From JABACD01 sp047639675 (GTDB lineage: Bacteria > Planctomycetota > UBA1135 > GCA-002686595): 64,000 nucleotides of DNA. The position numbers and the translations under genes are program-made. The stretch spans positions 24,061-88,060 of the forward strand of contig JBLIOI010000003.1 in NCBI GenBank assembly GCA_047639675.1, given 5' to 3'. Below are positions 56,159-64,000 of the stretch, piece after piece; the stretch's first letter is position 1, and each line of letters starts with the position of its first letter. Below the pieces are notes generated by a model. The model was given only the letters and a program-made list of their open reading frames with translations. It was not told the origin of the DNA and searched no databases.

Positions 56159-58687
56159 CTATTCGAGACTCTGCAACACACCAATGATCCCTGCGCGGGT
56201 CTCGACCTTACCGACATTGCCGTTGCCGAGTACGTTTTCCACGGTCAACGTCCCACCCGCCATTTGCCCCGCCTTGGTCAAGAACTGTTGGTCCCCGGTC
56301 AAGATGTAGCCATAGGAGAACACGTTCCAAGTCTGCCAGTTGTCGTAGCTTTCGTGGCCATCGGGCGGAACGTAGCCACAGAACGAAGGTTGGCCCTGAT
56401 CGTAAGGTCCGAGGGCTGTGTAAAAGTGCGGCGCAGAATTAGAAATGGACCATACGCGTGGAGAGATCATCGCATAGGCCGACTTCTTAATGACCTCGTT
56501 CAAGCGCCCAGCAGAGGCGGCATCATCGCCGTCCAATACGCTGCTGCGCATTCCCCACAGAGCAAACTCCAAGATGCTCTCGCTGATCGATTGCAAGATT
56601 CGGTATTGCCCGCCGAAGTGCGCGGTGTTCGGCTTGGACATGATGGTTCCAGAACAAGTGGACTGCCCCATCTCTACCAAGTCGATCACATCGTCAAACC
56701 ACGGGCGCGCCTTGGTTCGCCAAGCCGGCTCTGCCACTGAGTAGTAAGCCGAAACGGTATCCATCACCCAACCGTCACCACGGTTGAGGTCAAAGCCATC
56801 GCCAGGATTCGTCTGGATGTACTCCCAATCACGAAGCAACCCTGTACTGATGCCCGCACCGAAGTTGTTTTGCGGGAGCTTGGTGTAAGTCGCCCGGCAA
56901 AGCTCGGCTTGCAACATCAGGTCGTCCTTGGCGAGCGAATCGTTACCTAACCAAACTAGAGCTTTGGTGTTGCGCGTGTAGCGGATCAAGTGCTCCGTAT
57001 CGATGTGTTCGAACCCGGCCAAGGTGCCCTCGTAAGCAGGCGTTCGGTCCTGATTCGCAACCGCCGTGACTTGGAACGTGGGAGCCAAGAGAAACCCATG
57101 CGGATCGCCAAGTGCCGCCCAAGGAATCAAAAGCATCCAGTTCGGCAGGACAGGTCCATCCGGTCCCGCGTAGATCCAATCTTCCATGCTATACGCGTCG
57201 CCATAGCGATCGTAGAGCGCCGTCGGATGGCGTTCGGAATACATACGGTGAATGGTTTGAAACAAGCGATAGCCATCTACTGAGCGGCCGTAAGCGGTAC
57301 GAACTCCATCCCAAAAGTTAATTTCACTGCCGCCCTGATACCCGCCACTCTTCGGTCCCCACGGGTGTGCCCAACCCTGAGCTCCGTAGGTCATGGGCCA
57401 GGGTCCGGTCGTTCCTGCTTCGAAAGCCGAGACGACGCCGGAGAATTCATTTTCGACCTGGGTACGCGACTGACTCGGCGTCTCCAGAAAGCCAAGGTCC
57501 GGCAAGGGCAGGTTATTCGTGGCGTAGCGCGCCGAGACCGGATTCCACCATGAGAGGAAGCGAAAGTCGTCTGCGCTAATTCCGTCGCGGCAGAAGGCTA
57601 AACCCTCTTCGCGCACGGCCGACAGCGCATTCGCATTCCAGCCGGCTTTGGAAAGCACCAAACGACGATGGAATTGATCCTGAATGCGCATCACGTGCAG
57701 ATCACCGCCACCCACCGGCTCCAGGATCGGATAGACATCCGTGACGCCTTCGTTGTATTTTATTCCAAAGGTTTGGGTCTCGAAGGCTTGGCGCAGAATC
57801 CAGCCGTCGGGAACAACGAGTTCAATCTCGTTGAAGTAGACCTTCCCCATCGAGTCGTCTTCATCCGTTTCCGAGTCGAGTCCTTGGTGTCCGTTGTGCA
57901 CACGTAAGTCGATCGTGATGTAGCCAGCGTCCTTCCAGGTCGTGATGTAACTGTGCACGCCCATCATGTGCGGAAGAGTTCCCGTGGAGCCGGCGACCGG
58001 AGTGACCGGCGTCAAGTTCTCGTGAGTACGAACTTGGCGAGCGTAAGTTCCATCACGCATGGTGCGCAGATCCGAAACATTGTTTGTTTGCAGGTCGCTC
58101 AAGAGGTCCGCTTCGTAAGAGTGTCCGAAGACATCCGTGGTACGCAAGATTAGCGCGTCCGAAGTGTTCAACATCGCTTGCACAGCGCTGTCTATCCTAT
58201 GCGCTACTGGCGTGTTCGGATTCCAGAGGACTTCATAGACCAGCCGATCACCGGAATTCACACCCGCAGGCCTTGCTACCTCAGCGATCAGTTCGACAAC
58301 GTCTGCACCATCACTCGCCTTTGGATAGCGACTAACGATCTCGATCTGAGCAGCGACAACAACACCGTCCTGATCGCGCACGGCGAAGGGCGAGGCTGTC
58401 GTGTGGTCGAAGTAGATCTCTGCCGGAAGCGGCAGGGTTCCATGGAGGAAGTAGGTGCTCACGCCAGGCGCTTCCATCTCAAATTCACCGACCACGTCTC
58501 CGGTCTGGAAGTCGTTGGTGAATCCTGACCCCATGTCAGGGGGCGACGAACCCTTGTCAGAAGATCCCCCTCCTCCGCCGGAGCACCCACTAATAAGTAG
58601 TGCAAATGCGATGCCTGCAAGCGCCCTTCCCGCGCCTACGGAGTCCCCCTTTCCCGTTCCCTTTATCTCCAAATGTCCCACAATCAC
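56159..58687 (-). CDS. large lipoprotein, possibly alpha/alpha-toroid carbohydrate-active enzyme
   Basis: The 842-residue lipoprotein has the lipobox LLISGC with Cys at residue 35, then a poly-Gly stretch. It starts at a GTG (58687). Residues about 60-330 are beta-rich (LPLPAEIYFDHTTASPFAVR) in a way that recalls the N-terminal domains of YetA/exo-rhamnogalacturonan-lyase-like proteins. The rest is helical and ends in repeated Trp/Gly-rich helices, fitting an alpha/alpha barrel. Elements GGYQGGSEINFWDGVRTA and GTLAGFEHIDTEHLIRYTRN resemble parts of the protein at 59808, so the two are distant relatives. Polysaccharide handling is an inference. No catalytic residues can be named. Confidence 0.6.
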   Translation of the reverse strand: MIVGHLEIKGTGKGDSVGAGRALAGIAFALLISGCSGGGGGSSDKGSSPPDMGSGFTNDFQTGDVVGEFEMEAPGVSTYFLHGTLPLPAEIYFDHTTASPFAVRDQDGVVVAAQIEIVSRYPKASDGADVVELIAEVARPAGVNSGDRLVYEVLWNPNTPVAHRIDSAVQAMLNTSDALILRTTDVFGHSYEADLLSDLQTNNVSDLRTMRDGTYARQVRTHENLTPVTPVAGSTGTLPHMMGVHSYITTWKDAGYITIDLRVHNGHQGLDSETDEDDSMGKVYFNEIELVVPDGWILRQAFETQTFGIKYNEGVTDVYPILEPVGGGDLHVMRIQDQFHRRLVLSKAGWNANALSAVREEGLAFCRDGISADDFRFLSWWNPVSARYATNNLPLPDLGFLETPSQSRTQVENEFSGVVSAFEAGTTGPWPMTYGAQGWAHPWGPKSGGYQGGSEINFWDGVRTAYGRSVDGYRLFQTIHRMYSERHPTALYDRYGDAYSMEDWIYAGPDGPVLPNWMLLIPWAALGDPHGFLLAPTFQVTAVANQDRTPAYEGTLAGFEHIDTEHLIRYTRNTKALVWLGNDSLAKDDLMLQAELCRATYTKLPQNNFGAGISTGLLRDWEYIQTNPGDGFDLNRGDGWVMDTVSAYYSVAEPAWRTKARPWFDDVIDLVEMGQSTCSGTIMSKPNTAHFGGQYRILQSISESILEFALWGMRSSVLDGDDAASAGRLNEVIKKSAYAMISPRVWSISNSAPHFYTALGPYDQGQPSFCGYVPPDGHESYDNWQTWNVFSYGYILTGDQQFLTKAGQMAGGTLTVENVLGNGNVGKVETRAGIIGVLQSLE

Positions 58688-58966
58688 CCGTCCGCCCCAA
58701 TCCCAACGAATGGCTGCCAGGTAGATTCCGGTCCCAACCGGCGCCTGACTGCCTTACAACGAGCCCTCTCGGCAGGTGCTTCTGGCGGCCTGTGCCCAAT
58801 ACGCAACTTCCTAAGAACTCTCTAATTTTCGGCGTTCGTTCGGTCGTTTTCTTACGCAGGGGGGTGCTTGGCGGCCCAATTAAGCAGGAGGGATTCCGCG
58901 TAGACTGAAGCCCTCGTGAGCGTCTGGGCGATACTGTGAGCCAACCGCCTCCCGCATTTCGCCCAC

Positions 58967-59743
58967 ATGATCATCAGCCACGAGCACCGATTCGTCTTCA
59001 TCGAAGTCCCCCTGACCGGCACCACCGCCATCGCGCGAGAGTTGTGCGCGTCTTACGGGGGCGAGGAAATTCTCGGCAAGCACTCGCATCTCTCTGAATT
59101 CTTGCGTGTCGCCACGGCGGACCAGAAGAGCTATCGAGTCGCGGCGGGTGTCCGCCACCCCCTCGATCGCCTGCTCAGCTACTTCACGAAGCTCGTCAAC
59201 AATCACAAGGGCGCCTTCACCGATCCCGAGCGCTTCGAAAAGAACGGCGGCTGGGTCACCGAAGCAGATCGCGAGCGCTTTGCCTTTATCGAGAAGACAG
59301 GCGGAGACTTTGGTGCTTACCTGCGCCACTTTCACAGTGGCTCACGGCCGAGCATTAGCCAATACAACTGGGGCCGGCGCCAATACGACTATGTAATTCG
59401 CTTTGAAAGTCTCGACGAGGACTTCCACAATTTCCTGCGCGCCGTTGGCATCGAACCTGTACGCGACTTACCCGCGGCCAACGTAACCGCCGGCCGTTCG
59501 CGTGACTTTTTCAGCGCCTACCCCGAAGACTTGCGCAAGCACATGCGTAACGTTTACGGCCCACTCAGTAAGGAGTGGGGCTATGACTTCCCGAACATTT
59601 GGGGTGCTGACGGGATTCCCGTGTGGAGTCGCTTACAGTACTCGCTCATCAACACAGTCGGCCGCTTTTCGACACAGATGCTCAATTTGACGCCACGGGA
59701 CTACCAACGAGTTCGAGTCGGGATCAACCGTAGCGACGGATAG
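58967..59743 (+). CDS. sulfotransferase family protein
   Basis: The 258-residue protein has the 5'-phosphosulfate-binding loop as EVPLTGTTAIARE near 13-25 and the 3'-phosphate motif VRHPLDRLLSYF near 62-73, as in the Sulfotransfer_2 (carbohydrate sulfotransferase) group. These enzymes move sulfate from PAPS to hydroxyl or amino groups of sugars or lipids. The P-loop Lys/Ser usual in the first motif (PKTGSTS) is replaced by PLTGTTA, so PAPS binding may be altered. It lies between two related exported proteins that may bind or cut polysaccharides, and near a glycosyltransferase, so sulfated glycans are a plausible target. TACTGT occurs about 30 bases upstream. Confidence 0.8.
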   Translation: MIISHEHRFVFIEVPLTGTTAIARELCASYGGEEILGKHSHLSEFLRVATADQKSYRVAAGVRHPLDRLLSYFTKLVNNHKGAFTDPERFEKNGGWVTEADRERFAFIEKTGGDFGAYLRHFHSGSRPSISQYNWGRRQYDYVIRFESLDEDFHNFLRAVGIEPVRDLPAANVTAGRSRDFFSAYPEDLRKHMRNVYGPLSKEWGYDFPNIWGADGIPVWSRLQYSLINTVGRFSTQMLNLTPRDYQRVRVGINRSDG

Positions 59744-59807
59744 AGGAACCCGGACGCCCTTCGCCTGTTCAAGCTCAGGCACTGCAATCTACTTCTCACG
59801 CGACTCG

Positions 59808-61487
59808 ATGACCCTACCCTTACTTCTCCCGCTATTCCTAGTCCTGGGCGCCGAGAGCGGCATTTCTTCGGTAGAGGACAAGGATCCTTGGCCGGCGGTA
59901 CCGGACGTCGAATTGCACTGGGACCCGCGCGGTAAAGCGGGCGAGGTTTCCTTTGAGTTCCAAGCTGTAGAGGCTGACTGGGTAGAAACGGACAAGAGCC
60001 GCCACGCCAAGATCACACATCGTTTCGATGATGTGGCCTTCATCGTCTGGTTCGAGCAATTCGCCGGTGTGGACGCCACGCGCACTACCGTCGCCGCCAT
60101 TAATGGCTTCGTGGACGCTGGACCGCGTTACTTCGAAAATTATGCAATCGATGTCGATGGCAAGCGGCGTGAGGAAATCAGCGGCAAGCATGTGATCCTT
60201 CCTCGTGGAGCGCTCTTACGACGTTGGTCGACGGGCTACCAGGAAGCCGTCCTGCGCGAGTGGCGTTATGTCCACGAAAACAAGCCCCTTCCCGAGTGGG
60301 CTATCGAGGCCACCAAAAAGGACACGAACGAACGGACAGCCTTCCCCTTTCGCCACATCAGCGGGCGCCCGATCGACATTGGCCCCTACAACTTCTTCTG
60401 GCAAAACCGTGGGCTCGACGACTCGCACGGCGGTTGGGGGATTGGTCCCTTTCACGGCGGACCCGAAGATTGGCTCGCTTGTGCAGCCGGCCGAAAGAAT
60501 CGTGAGGCGGAGATGATGCTCGATTTCCAACGACCGATTTGGCTGTTGGCGGATGATTTCACGCCGCTTGAATTGCACCGACCGTATTGGATGGGTCGCA
60601 CTCTCAAGCACGATCCACGGGAGTTCAGGTACGAACTTGACAATTGGTGCCCCTATGCGGAGACCCTTGCTGGATACTCATTTGCAGATTACACGCACCT
60701 TAGCCGTGGAACCAGCGGAGCCGCAGCCATCGCTCTTTGGGACGTGTTTGCTGTGGAGTGTCTGCGCGCGGTACTCACGGACTTCAAGATGGCCCAAAGC
60801 CTGACGCGAGTTGTAGGCAAGGATAAGAACGGTGACGACATCCTGCACCCGGGAGCGCGCCAGGACAGCCCGCTGCTCTACCCGCTTTGGAAGAAAATCG
60901 AAACTGTCGACGGTCCCGAATCAAGCGGAGGCGATCGTGGTCTCGCGCATTGGCTACGACTCTTGCGTTGGTGCCGTCCACACTTTCCACCGGAAGAGAT
61001 TGAGCCTTGGGAAGAAGGACTACGTCAGTTGGTACGCGGCCTGTCAGATCGCTACGGCATCACGTCTTCCAACAACACGCCGCCTTGGGTTGCCAAGAAG
61101 GGCGGCGGGCTCACCAAACCTCTTGTAGCGCCCTTTTGCAAGACTTTCCACCAACAGCTAGTCACCTATGAATGCATCCGCTTTGGGGGCCTCGGCAAAA
61201 TTGGAGCAGCGAGTGCCTACTTCCTAACCCCCAAGCCTCCCATGTACTTTGAAGTGCGTTCGGGAGGCAAGAATCAACGCGTCAGCAATCGCAACCACTC
61301 TGCGGATACACAGCAAGAAAATAAGATGTGGTCTTACGCTGCCTACGGAAATATGACTCACCACACCCTGAATGAGTTCAATAATCCGAAGAGCTTCTTG
61401 GATACGATGAAATCACGTGGCGTCAATGGTGCATCGCAGGATCTGGACTGCACGCCACGCGATCTGTGGGAAAGCGCGGTTAAGTAG
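59808..61487 (+). CDS. exported protein, possible alpha/alpha-toroid fold, unknown function
   Basis: The 559-residue protein has a signal peptide (LPLLLPLFLVLGAESG). A beta-rich first third (VELHWDPRGKAGEVSFEFQA) is followed by a helical part with many Trp, Tyr and Gly residues: FHGGPEDWLACAAGRKN, LELHRPYWMGRTLKHDP, NWCPYAETLAGYSFADYTHL. The last echoes ETLAGF-like text in the lipoprotein at 56159. By analogy both could be six-hairpin (alpha/alpha) proteins acting on glycans, but no catalytic pair was identified. It follows the sulfotransferase by 64 bases. Its last 8 bases overlap the end of the convergent glycosyltransferase gene. Confidence 0.6.
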   Translation: MTLPLLLPLFLVLGAESGISSVEDKDPWPAVPDVELHWDPRGKAGEVSFEFQAVEADWVETDKSRHAKITHRFDDVAFIVWFEQFAGVDATRTTVAAINGFVDAGPRYFENYAIDVDGKRREEISGKHVILPRGALLRRWSTGYQEAVLREWRYVHENKPLPEWAIEATKKDTNERTAFPFRHISGRPIDIGPYNFFWQNRGLDDSHGGWGIGPFHGGPEDWLACAAGRKNREAEMMLDFQRPIWLLADDFTPLELHRPYWMGRTLKHDPREFRYELDNWCPYAETLAGYSFADYTHLSRGTSGAAAIALWDVFAVECLRAVLTDFKMAQSLTRVVGKDKNGDDILHPGARQDSPLLYPLWKKIETVDGPESSGGDRGLAHWLRLLRWCRPHFPPEEIEPWEEGLRQLVRGLSDRYGITSSNNTPPWVAKKGGGLTKPLVAPFCKTFHQQLVTYECIRFGGLGKIGAASAYFLTPKPPMYFEVRSGGKNQRVSNRNHSADTQQENKMWSYAAYGNMTHHTLNEFNNPKSFLDTMKSRGVNGASQDLDCTPRDLWESAVK

Positions 61488-62703
61488 ACGGCGCGGCGAT
61501 GTCACGGTGAACGCCCACTAGTACTTCACCGATGCTCTTCCAGTCATAGTTTCCTTCAACTGCCTGGCGGGCGGCCAGGCCCATCCGCGCAGCTAAGTCT
61601 CGGTCCGCCAGCAAGCTCAAGATAGCTTGCGACATCTCTTCTGGATCGTCGCGCAACAGGATATCAACGCCTTCACGCGTTGCGATTCCCTCAGCGCCTA
61701 TAGACGTAGAAACCGTAGCTTTGCCAAGAGCAAAGGCCTCCAGAACTTTTAGACGCGTGCCCGATCCGTAACGAATTGGAACGACGTAGACTGCGGCCGG
61801 ATGAACCCAGTCACTGACGTCATCCACGAATCCAGTCACCGTCACGTCATCGCGTCGAGCACCGATTTCGATCAGCTCAGTCGGCGGATTCTTGCCCACC
61901 GCGAGGAAGCGAGCCCTGGGTTCGGTGCATTGCACCAGCGGCAAGATCTCTTTGATGAAGCGCAACGCCGCATCTTGATTGGGGCCGTAGGCTAAATCTC
62001 CGACGAAAACCAGGTCGCAGCCTGCTCCGCTGGGCGCAGTGTCCTTGGGTTTGAACTGCGCGCAATCCACTCCATTGGGAACAACGACCGCGGTTAGATT
62101 TCCGCCAAGAGCTTCTAAGCTAGCCTGTTCCGCTTCCGAGCAAACAAGGACACGACTAGCGCCCCGGAGGATCTCCGGTTCTTGGGTGGCAAGTAGGCGC
62201 CCCTCGCGCCGGCAAACCCAACGCCGCAAGACGCTCTTCTCCACATCTGCTCGGCGCGTGTAGTACTCGAACAGCAAATTGTGCGTATCGATCACACACG
62301 GCGGCGAGTTGGCGAAATCGAAGTAGAGCGAAGTGTCCAGGTGATTGATGTGGACGGAATCAAAGTTGCCACGCTGCAACTCCTCGACAACAGCGCTCTT
62401 CAAGGCGGGGTTCTCGTTGTGGAGCAAGACCGCCGGCACCCCACTCAGCAAGCTGCGGAGGACGCCGATGGCCATGCCAAGGCTGCTGTGTTGCTTATCG
62501 TCAGGAACTAGCCGCAGGGAGTGGCACAGCTCGCCTAGCACCCTCTCCCCCTCCTTAGCCTTGGCAGATCCATCCGTGGTCGAGCACAGAACCACCTCGA
62601 ATTCACGCGCCAGGGCTTCCAACATGAAATAGGTGCGGATGTTTCCGCCCGAGTCCTTGGGCCACGGCAACTGTTGGGTCACGAAGAGGATGCGGCGCGT
62701 CAT
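61480..62703 (-). CDS. GT4-family glycosyltransferase
   Basis: The 407-residue GT-B fold enzyme begins LFVTQQLPWPKDSGGNIRT, the usual sugar-acceptor loop with the glycine pair. The nucleotide-sugar site is in the second half: VFVGDLAYGPNQDAALRFI, then DVTVTGFVDDVSDWV and GSGTRLKVLEAFALGKAT, whose Glu is the E of the EX7E-type motif. The sequence resembles the group often annotated as sugar transferases of exopolysaccharide systems. TAGGAT lies 6 bases before its ATG. The donor and acceptor cannot be named. The exported proteins and sulfotransferase nearby suggest a surface polysaccharide. Confidence 0.88.
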   Translation of the reverse strand: MTRRILFVTQQLPWPKDSGGNIRTYFMLEALAREFEVVLCSTTDGSAKAKEGERVLGELCHSLRLVPDDKQHSSLGMAIGVLRSLLSGVPAVLLHNENPALKSAVVEELQRGNFDSVHINHLDTSLYFDFANSPPCVIDTHNLLFEYYTRRADVEKSVLRRWVCRREGRLLATQEPEILRGASRVLVCSEAEQASLEALGGNLTAVVVPNGVDCAQFKPKDTAPSGAGCDLVFVGDLAYGPNQDAALRFIKEILPLVQCTEPRARFLAVGKNPPTELIEIGARRDDVTVTGFVDDVSDWVHPAAVYVVPIRYGSGTRLKVLEAFALGKATVSTSIGAEGIATREGVDILLRDDPEEMSQAILSLLADRDLAARMGLAARQAVEGNYDWKSIGEVLVGVHRDIAAPST

Positions 62704-62709
62704 GCGCGG

Positions 62710-62715
62710 ATCCTA
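62710..62715 (-). promoter_or_regulatory. TANNNT hexamer 6 bases before the glycosyltransferase
   Basis: On the minus strand TAGGAT ends 6 bases before the ATG at 62703. GTGACT lies 17 bases upstream as a weak -35 (four of six consensus bases). Confidence 0.4.
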
Positions 62716-62745
62716 CGCAACGAACGGCTGCGAGTCACTGCTCGC

Positions 62746-62774
62746 TTGGTGTGCGCCCGTCTCGACGCTACCCT
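62746..62774 (+). promoter_or_regulatory. promoter of the antiporter gene
   Basis: TTGGTG (62746-62751) and TACCCT (62769-62774) are 17 bases apart, and TACCCT ends 6 bases before the ATG at 62781. This is the best-spaced -35/-10 pair of the set and again implies a leaderless message. Confidence 0.45.
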
Positions 62775-62780
62775 GCGCCA

Positions 62781-64000
62781 ATGCACAACGATCCGCAGGT
62801 CACTACAGCCGCCATCGCCATCGTCGCAGGAGTTTGTGGTCAAGTGATCGCGCGCCGATTGCGTGTCCCCGCGATTCTCCCCCTGCTCATTACGGGCATC
62901 TTGCTGGGCCCCAGTGCTTTGGGAGTGATCGATCCCAGCTCCCTGGGGAGTTTCCTACGAGTACTCGTCGGATTTGCAGTGGCCATCATTCTGTTCGAGG
63001 GGGGCATGTCGCTGAAGCCCTCGGCCTTCAAATCGGCCGGCCGCACCATTCGCAACCTCGTCACGGTCGGAGCGCTGATCACCTGGGCGGGTTGTTCGCT
63101 CCTGGCCAACTTGCTATTTCCCGAGTTGGGTTGGGGCCTTTCGATTCTGTTTGGGGCACTCGTAATCGTCACCGGACCGACCGTCATCCAACCCTTGCTG
63201 CACACGGTCAAGCCTCGTCAAAGGGTTAGCGATGTCTTGCGCGGCGAAGCGATCTTGGTGGATCCGATCGGTGCTTTGCTCGCCGTTCTTGTGCTTGAGT
63301 TCCTGGTGGAGTCGGAGCACACGGGAACTGGCCAGGTGTTCTTCGCCTTCTTCCAGCGCTTGGCTCTTGGTGCAGTTCTCGGCGGTGGCGGCGCCCTCGC
63401 TCTTTACGCTGCGCTCAAGCGCCCCAACATCCTCGCCCGCGACTTGCGCAACTTGGCGGTGGTCGCCGGAGCGATTGGCTTGTACGCCTTGTCCGAGACG
63501 ATCATCGGTGAGTCAGGAGTTTTGACCGTCACGCTGGCCGGTTTCTTGCTCGGCGCGATGCATCCTCCCGGACTTGAACAAGTCGAAGAGTTCAAGGGAC
63601 AGCTAACCCTCATGATGGTCTCGATCGTCTTCGTGTTGCTGTCGGCTGACTTGGAGCTATCGGGATTGTGGGACTTGGGCTTGAACGGAATCATCCTGGT
63701 TTTGGCGATCATCTTCGTGGTGCGCCCAGTCACTATTTTCGTGTGCACCATAGGGACAGAGTTGACCTTGAACGAGAAGCTATTCTTGTCATGGATTGCT
63801 CCTCGCGGCATCGTCGCCGCTGCGGTCTCTTCGCTGTTCGCTCTCATACTTGAAGCGAAAGGCCAGCCCGGCGGGCGAATGGTGATGAGCATGACCTTCG
63901 CCGTCATCGCTGGAACCGTGATCGTTCAGGCACCGACGGCACGCTTTGTCGCCAAGAAGCTCAAGGTGCTAGAAGATCAAGCCAACGGAATTCTATTTAT
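62781..64000 (+). CDS. cation:proton antiporter (CPA1/NhaP-type), 3' truncated by window
   Basis: Translation from the ATG at 62781 stays open for 406 codons to the window edge. It gives about eleven membrane helices with the antiporter marks RLRVPAILPLLITGILLGPS, GFAVAIILFEGGMSL, FGALVIVTGPTVIQPLL and GEAILVDPIGALLAV. The last two carry the TGP-T and E-x-x-x-x-D-P residues that form the ion path in CPA1 proteins. Lys/Arg-rich loops follow the positive-inside rule. After LSWIAPRGIVAAAVSSLFAL a likely cytosolic TrkA-N or other C-terminal domain would continue beyond the window. Na+ or K+ exchange for protons is the expected activity. Confidence 0.88.
   Translation, partial: MHNDPQVTTAAIAIVAGVCGQVIARRLRVPAILPLLITGILLGPSALGVIDPSSLGSFLRVLVGFAVAIILFEGGMSLKPSAFKSAGRTIRNLVTVGALITWAGCSLLANLLFPELGWGLSILFGALVIVTGPTVIQPLLHTVKPRQRVSDVLRGEAILVDPIGALLAVLVLEFLVESEHTGTGQVFFAFFQRLALGAVLGGGGALALYAALKRPNILARDLRNLAVVAGAIGLYALSETIIGESGVLTVTLAGFLLGAMHPPGLEQVEEFKGQLTLMMVSIVFVLLSADLELSGLWDLGLNGIILVLAIIFVVRPVTIFVCTIGTELTLNEKLFLSWIAPRGIVAAAVSSLFALILEAKGQPGGRMVMSMTFAVIAGTVIVQAPTARFVAKKLKVLEDQANGILF

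Noticed and set aside
55880..56740. 286-residue plus-strand frame over the end of the large lipoprotein gene
   Set aside because: It lies mostly antisense to a real lipoprotein gene, shows no domain, and its text resembles reverse translation of that gene.
62633..63229. 198-residue plus-strand frame ahead of the antiporter
   Set aside because: It is out of frame with a clear membrane antiporter that runs open from 62781 to the window end, and is Arg/Ser/His-rich without any family.
1..64000. Search for CRISPR arrays, insertion sequences, phage genes, toxin-antitoxin pairs and restriction systems
   Set aside because: No regular direct repeats with spacers, transposase or integrase motifs, or defence-gene signatures were seen. 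The only tandem repeats are the 33-bp units inside the desaturase gene.

Overview
This window looks like chromosomal DNA of a free-living, probably aquatic member of the Planctomycetota. This is inferred from gene content. There are two TonB-like, squalene-cyclase-fold membrane proteins with the FNDILYDWMGRAPW-type N-terminus. Several very large secreted proteins have beta-propellers or C-terminal tails (for example HALSNGLEAVFGY) of a kind I associate with this phylum. There is a DUF1570 metallopeptidase, a multiheme cytochrome fused to a TPR region, and a remnant of a Hanks-type kinase. The DNA is moderately GC-rich, densely coded and in short operons. I see no phage, insertion sequence, CRISPR array, rRNA or tRNA. 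Classical Shine-Dalgarno sites are rare. Many starts instead have a TANNNT (-10-like) hexamer 6-8 bases upstream, which suggests leaderless transcripts.

Layout. 1-7 kb: the start of an acyl-CoA dehydrogenase on the minus strand, then dgt, a DAHP synthase, a small membrane protein divergent from rnc, and mfd. 7-16 kb: a SurA-like chaperone, two tandem 519-residue TonB-like/cyclase-fold proteins, a DUF1570 peptidase, an alkaline-phosphatase-superfamily protein and a 4-TM protein. 16-31 kb: large exported proteins (a beta-propeller, a five-module repeat protein, a BNR propeller), a ThrE-type exporter, the tldE-tldD pair and an octaheme cytochrome. 30.9-31.3 kb: a degraded spot with a kinase stub and inverted repeats. 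31-39 kb: a two-gene unit of a diiron oxygenase-like protein and a FeeM-like acyltransferase, an OpuA-like ABC transporter with a HIT protein, a MOSC protein, a zinc-ribbon/HEAT membrane protein, trmL, a ferredoxin and a BtuF-like protein.

39.6-47.4 kb holds a self-contained 2-oxoacid dehydrogenase locus: lipA, E1-alpha, E1-beta, E2, a second E1-alpha, E3 and lipB. It encodes every enzyme subunit plus lipoyl attachment (LipB) and sulfur insertion (LipA). 47.6-51.2 kb is a minus-strand unit of two di-heme oxidoreductases and a matrixin-like lipoprotein. 51-56 kb has a DUF423 protein, a BolA/CGFS-glutaredoxin pair, a fatty-acid desaturase with an 11-residue repeat tail, a crotonase and egtD. 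56-64 kb has two related large exported proteins around a sulfotransferase, a GT4 glycosyltransferase, and a cation:proton antiporter that runs off the window.

The most unusual signals are two 10-bp symmetric elements (3000-3009 and 35457-35466). In each, -10 hexamers on opposite strands overlap by TA and sit 6-7 bases from divergent ATGs. Also notable are the duplicated E1-alpha inside one operon, the oxygenase/FeeM-like pair, the kinase stub beside an 11-bp inverted repeat, and the repeat-tailed desaturase.
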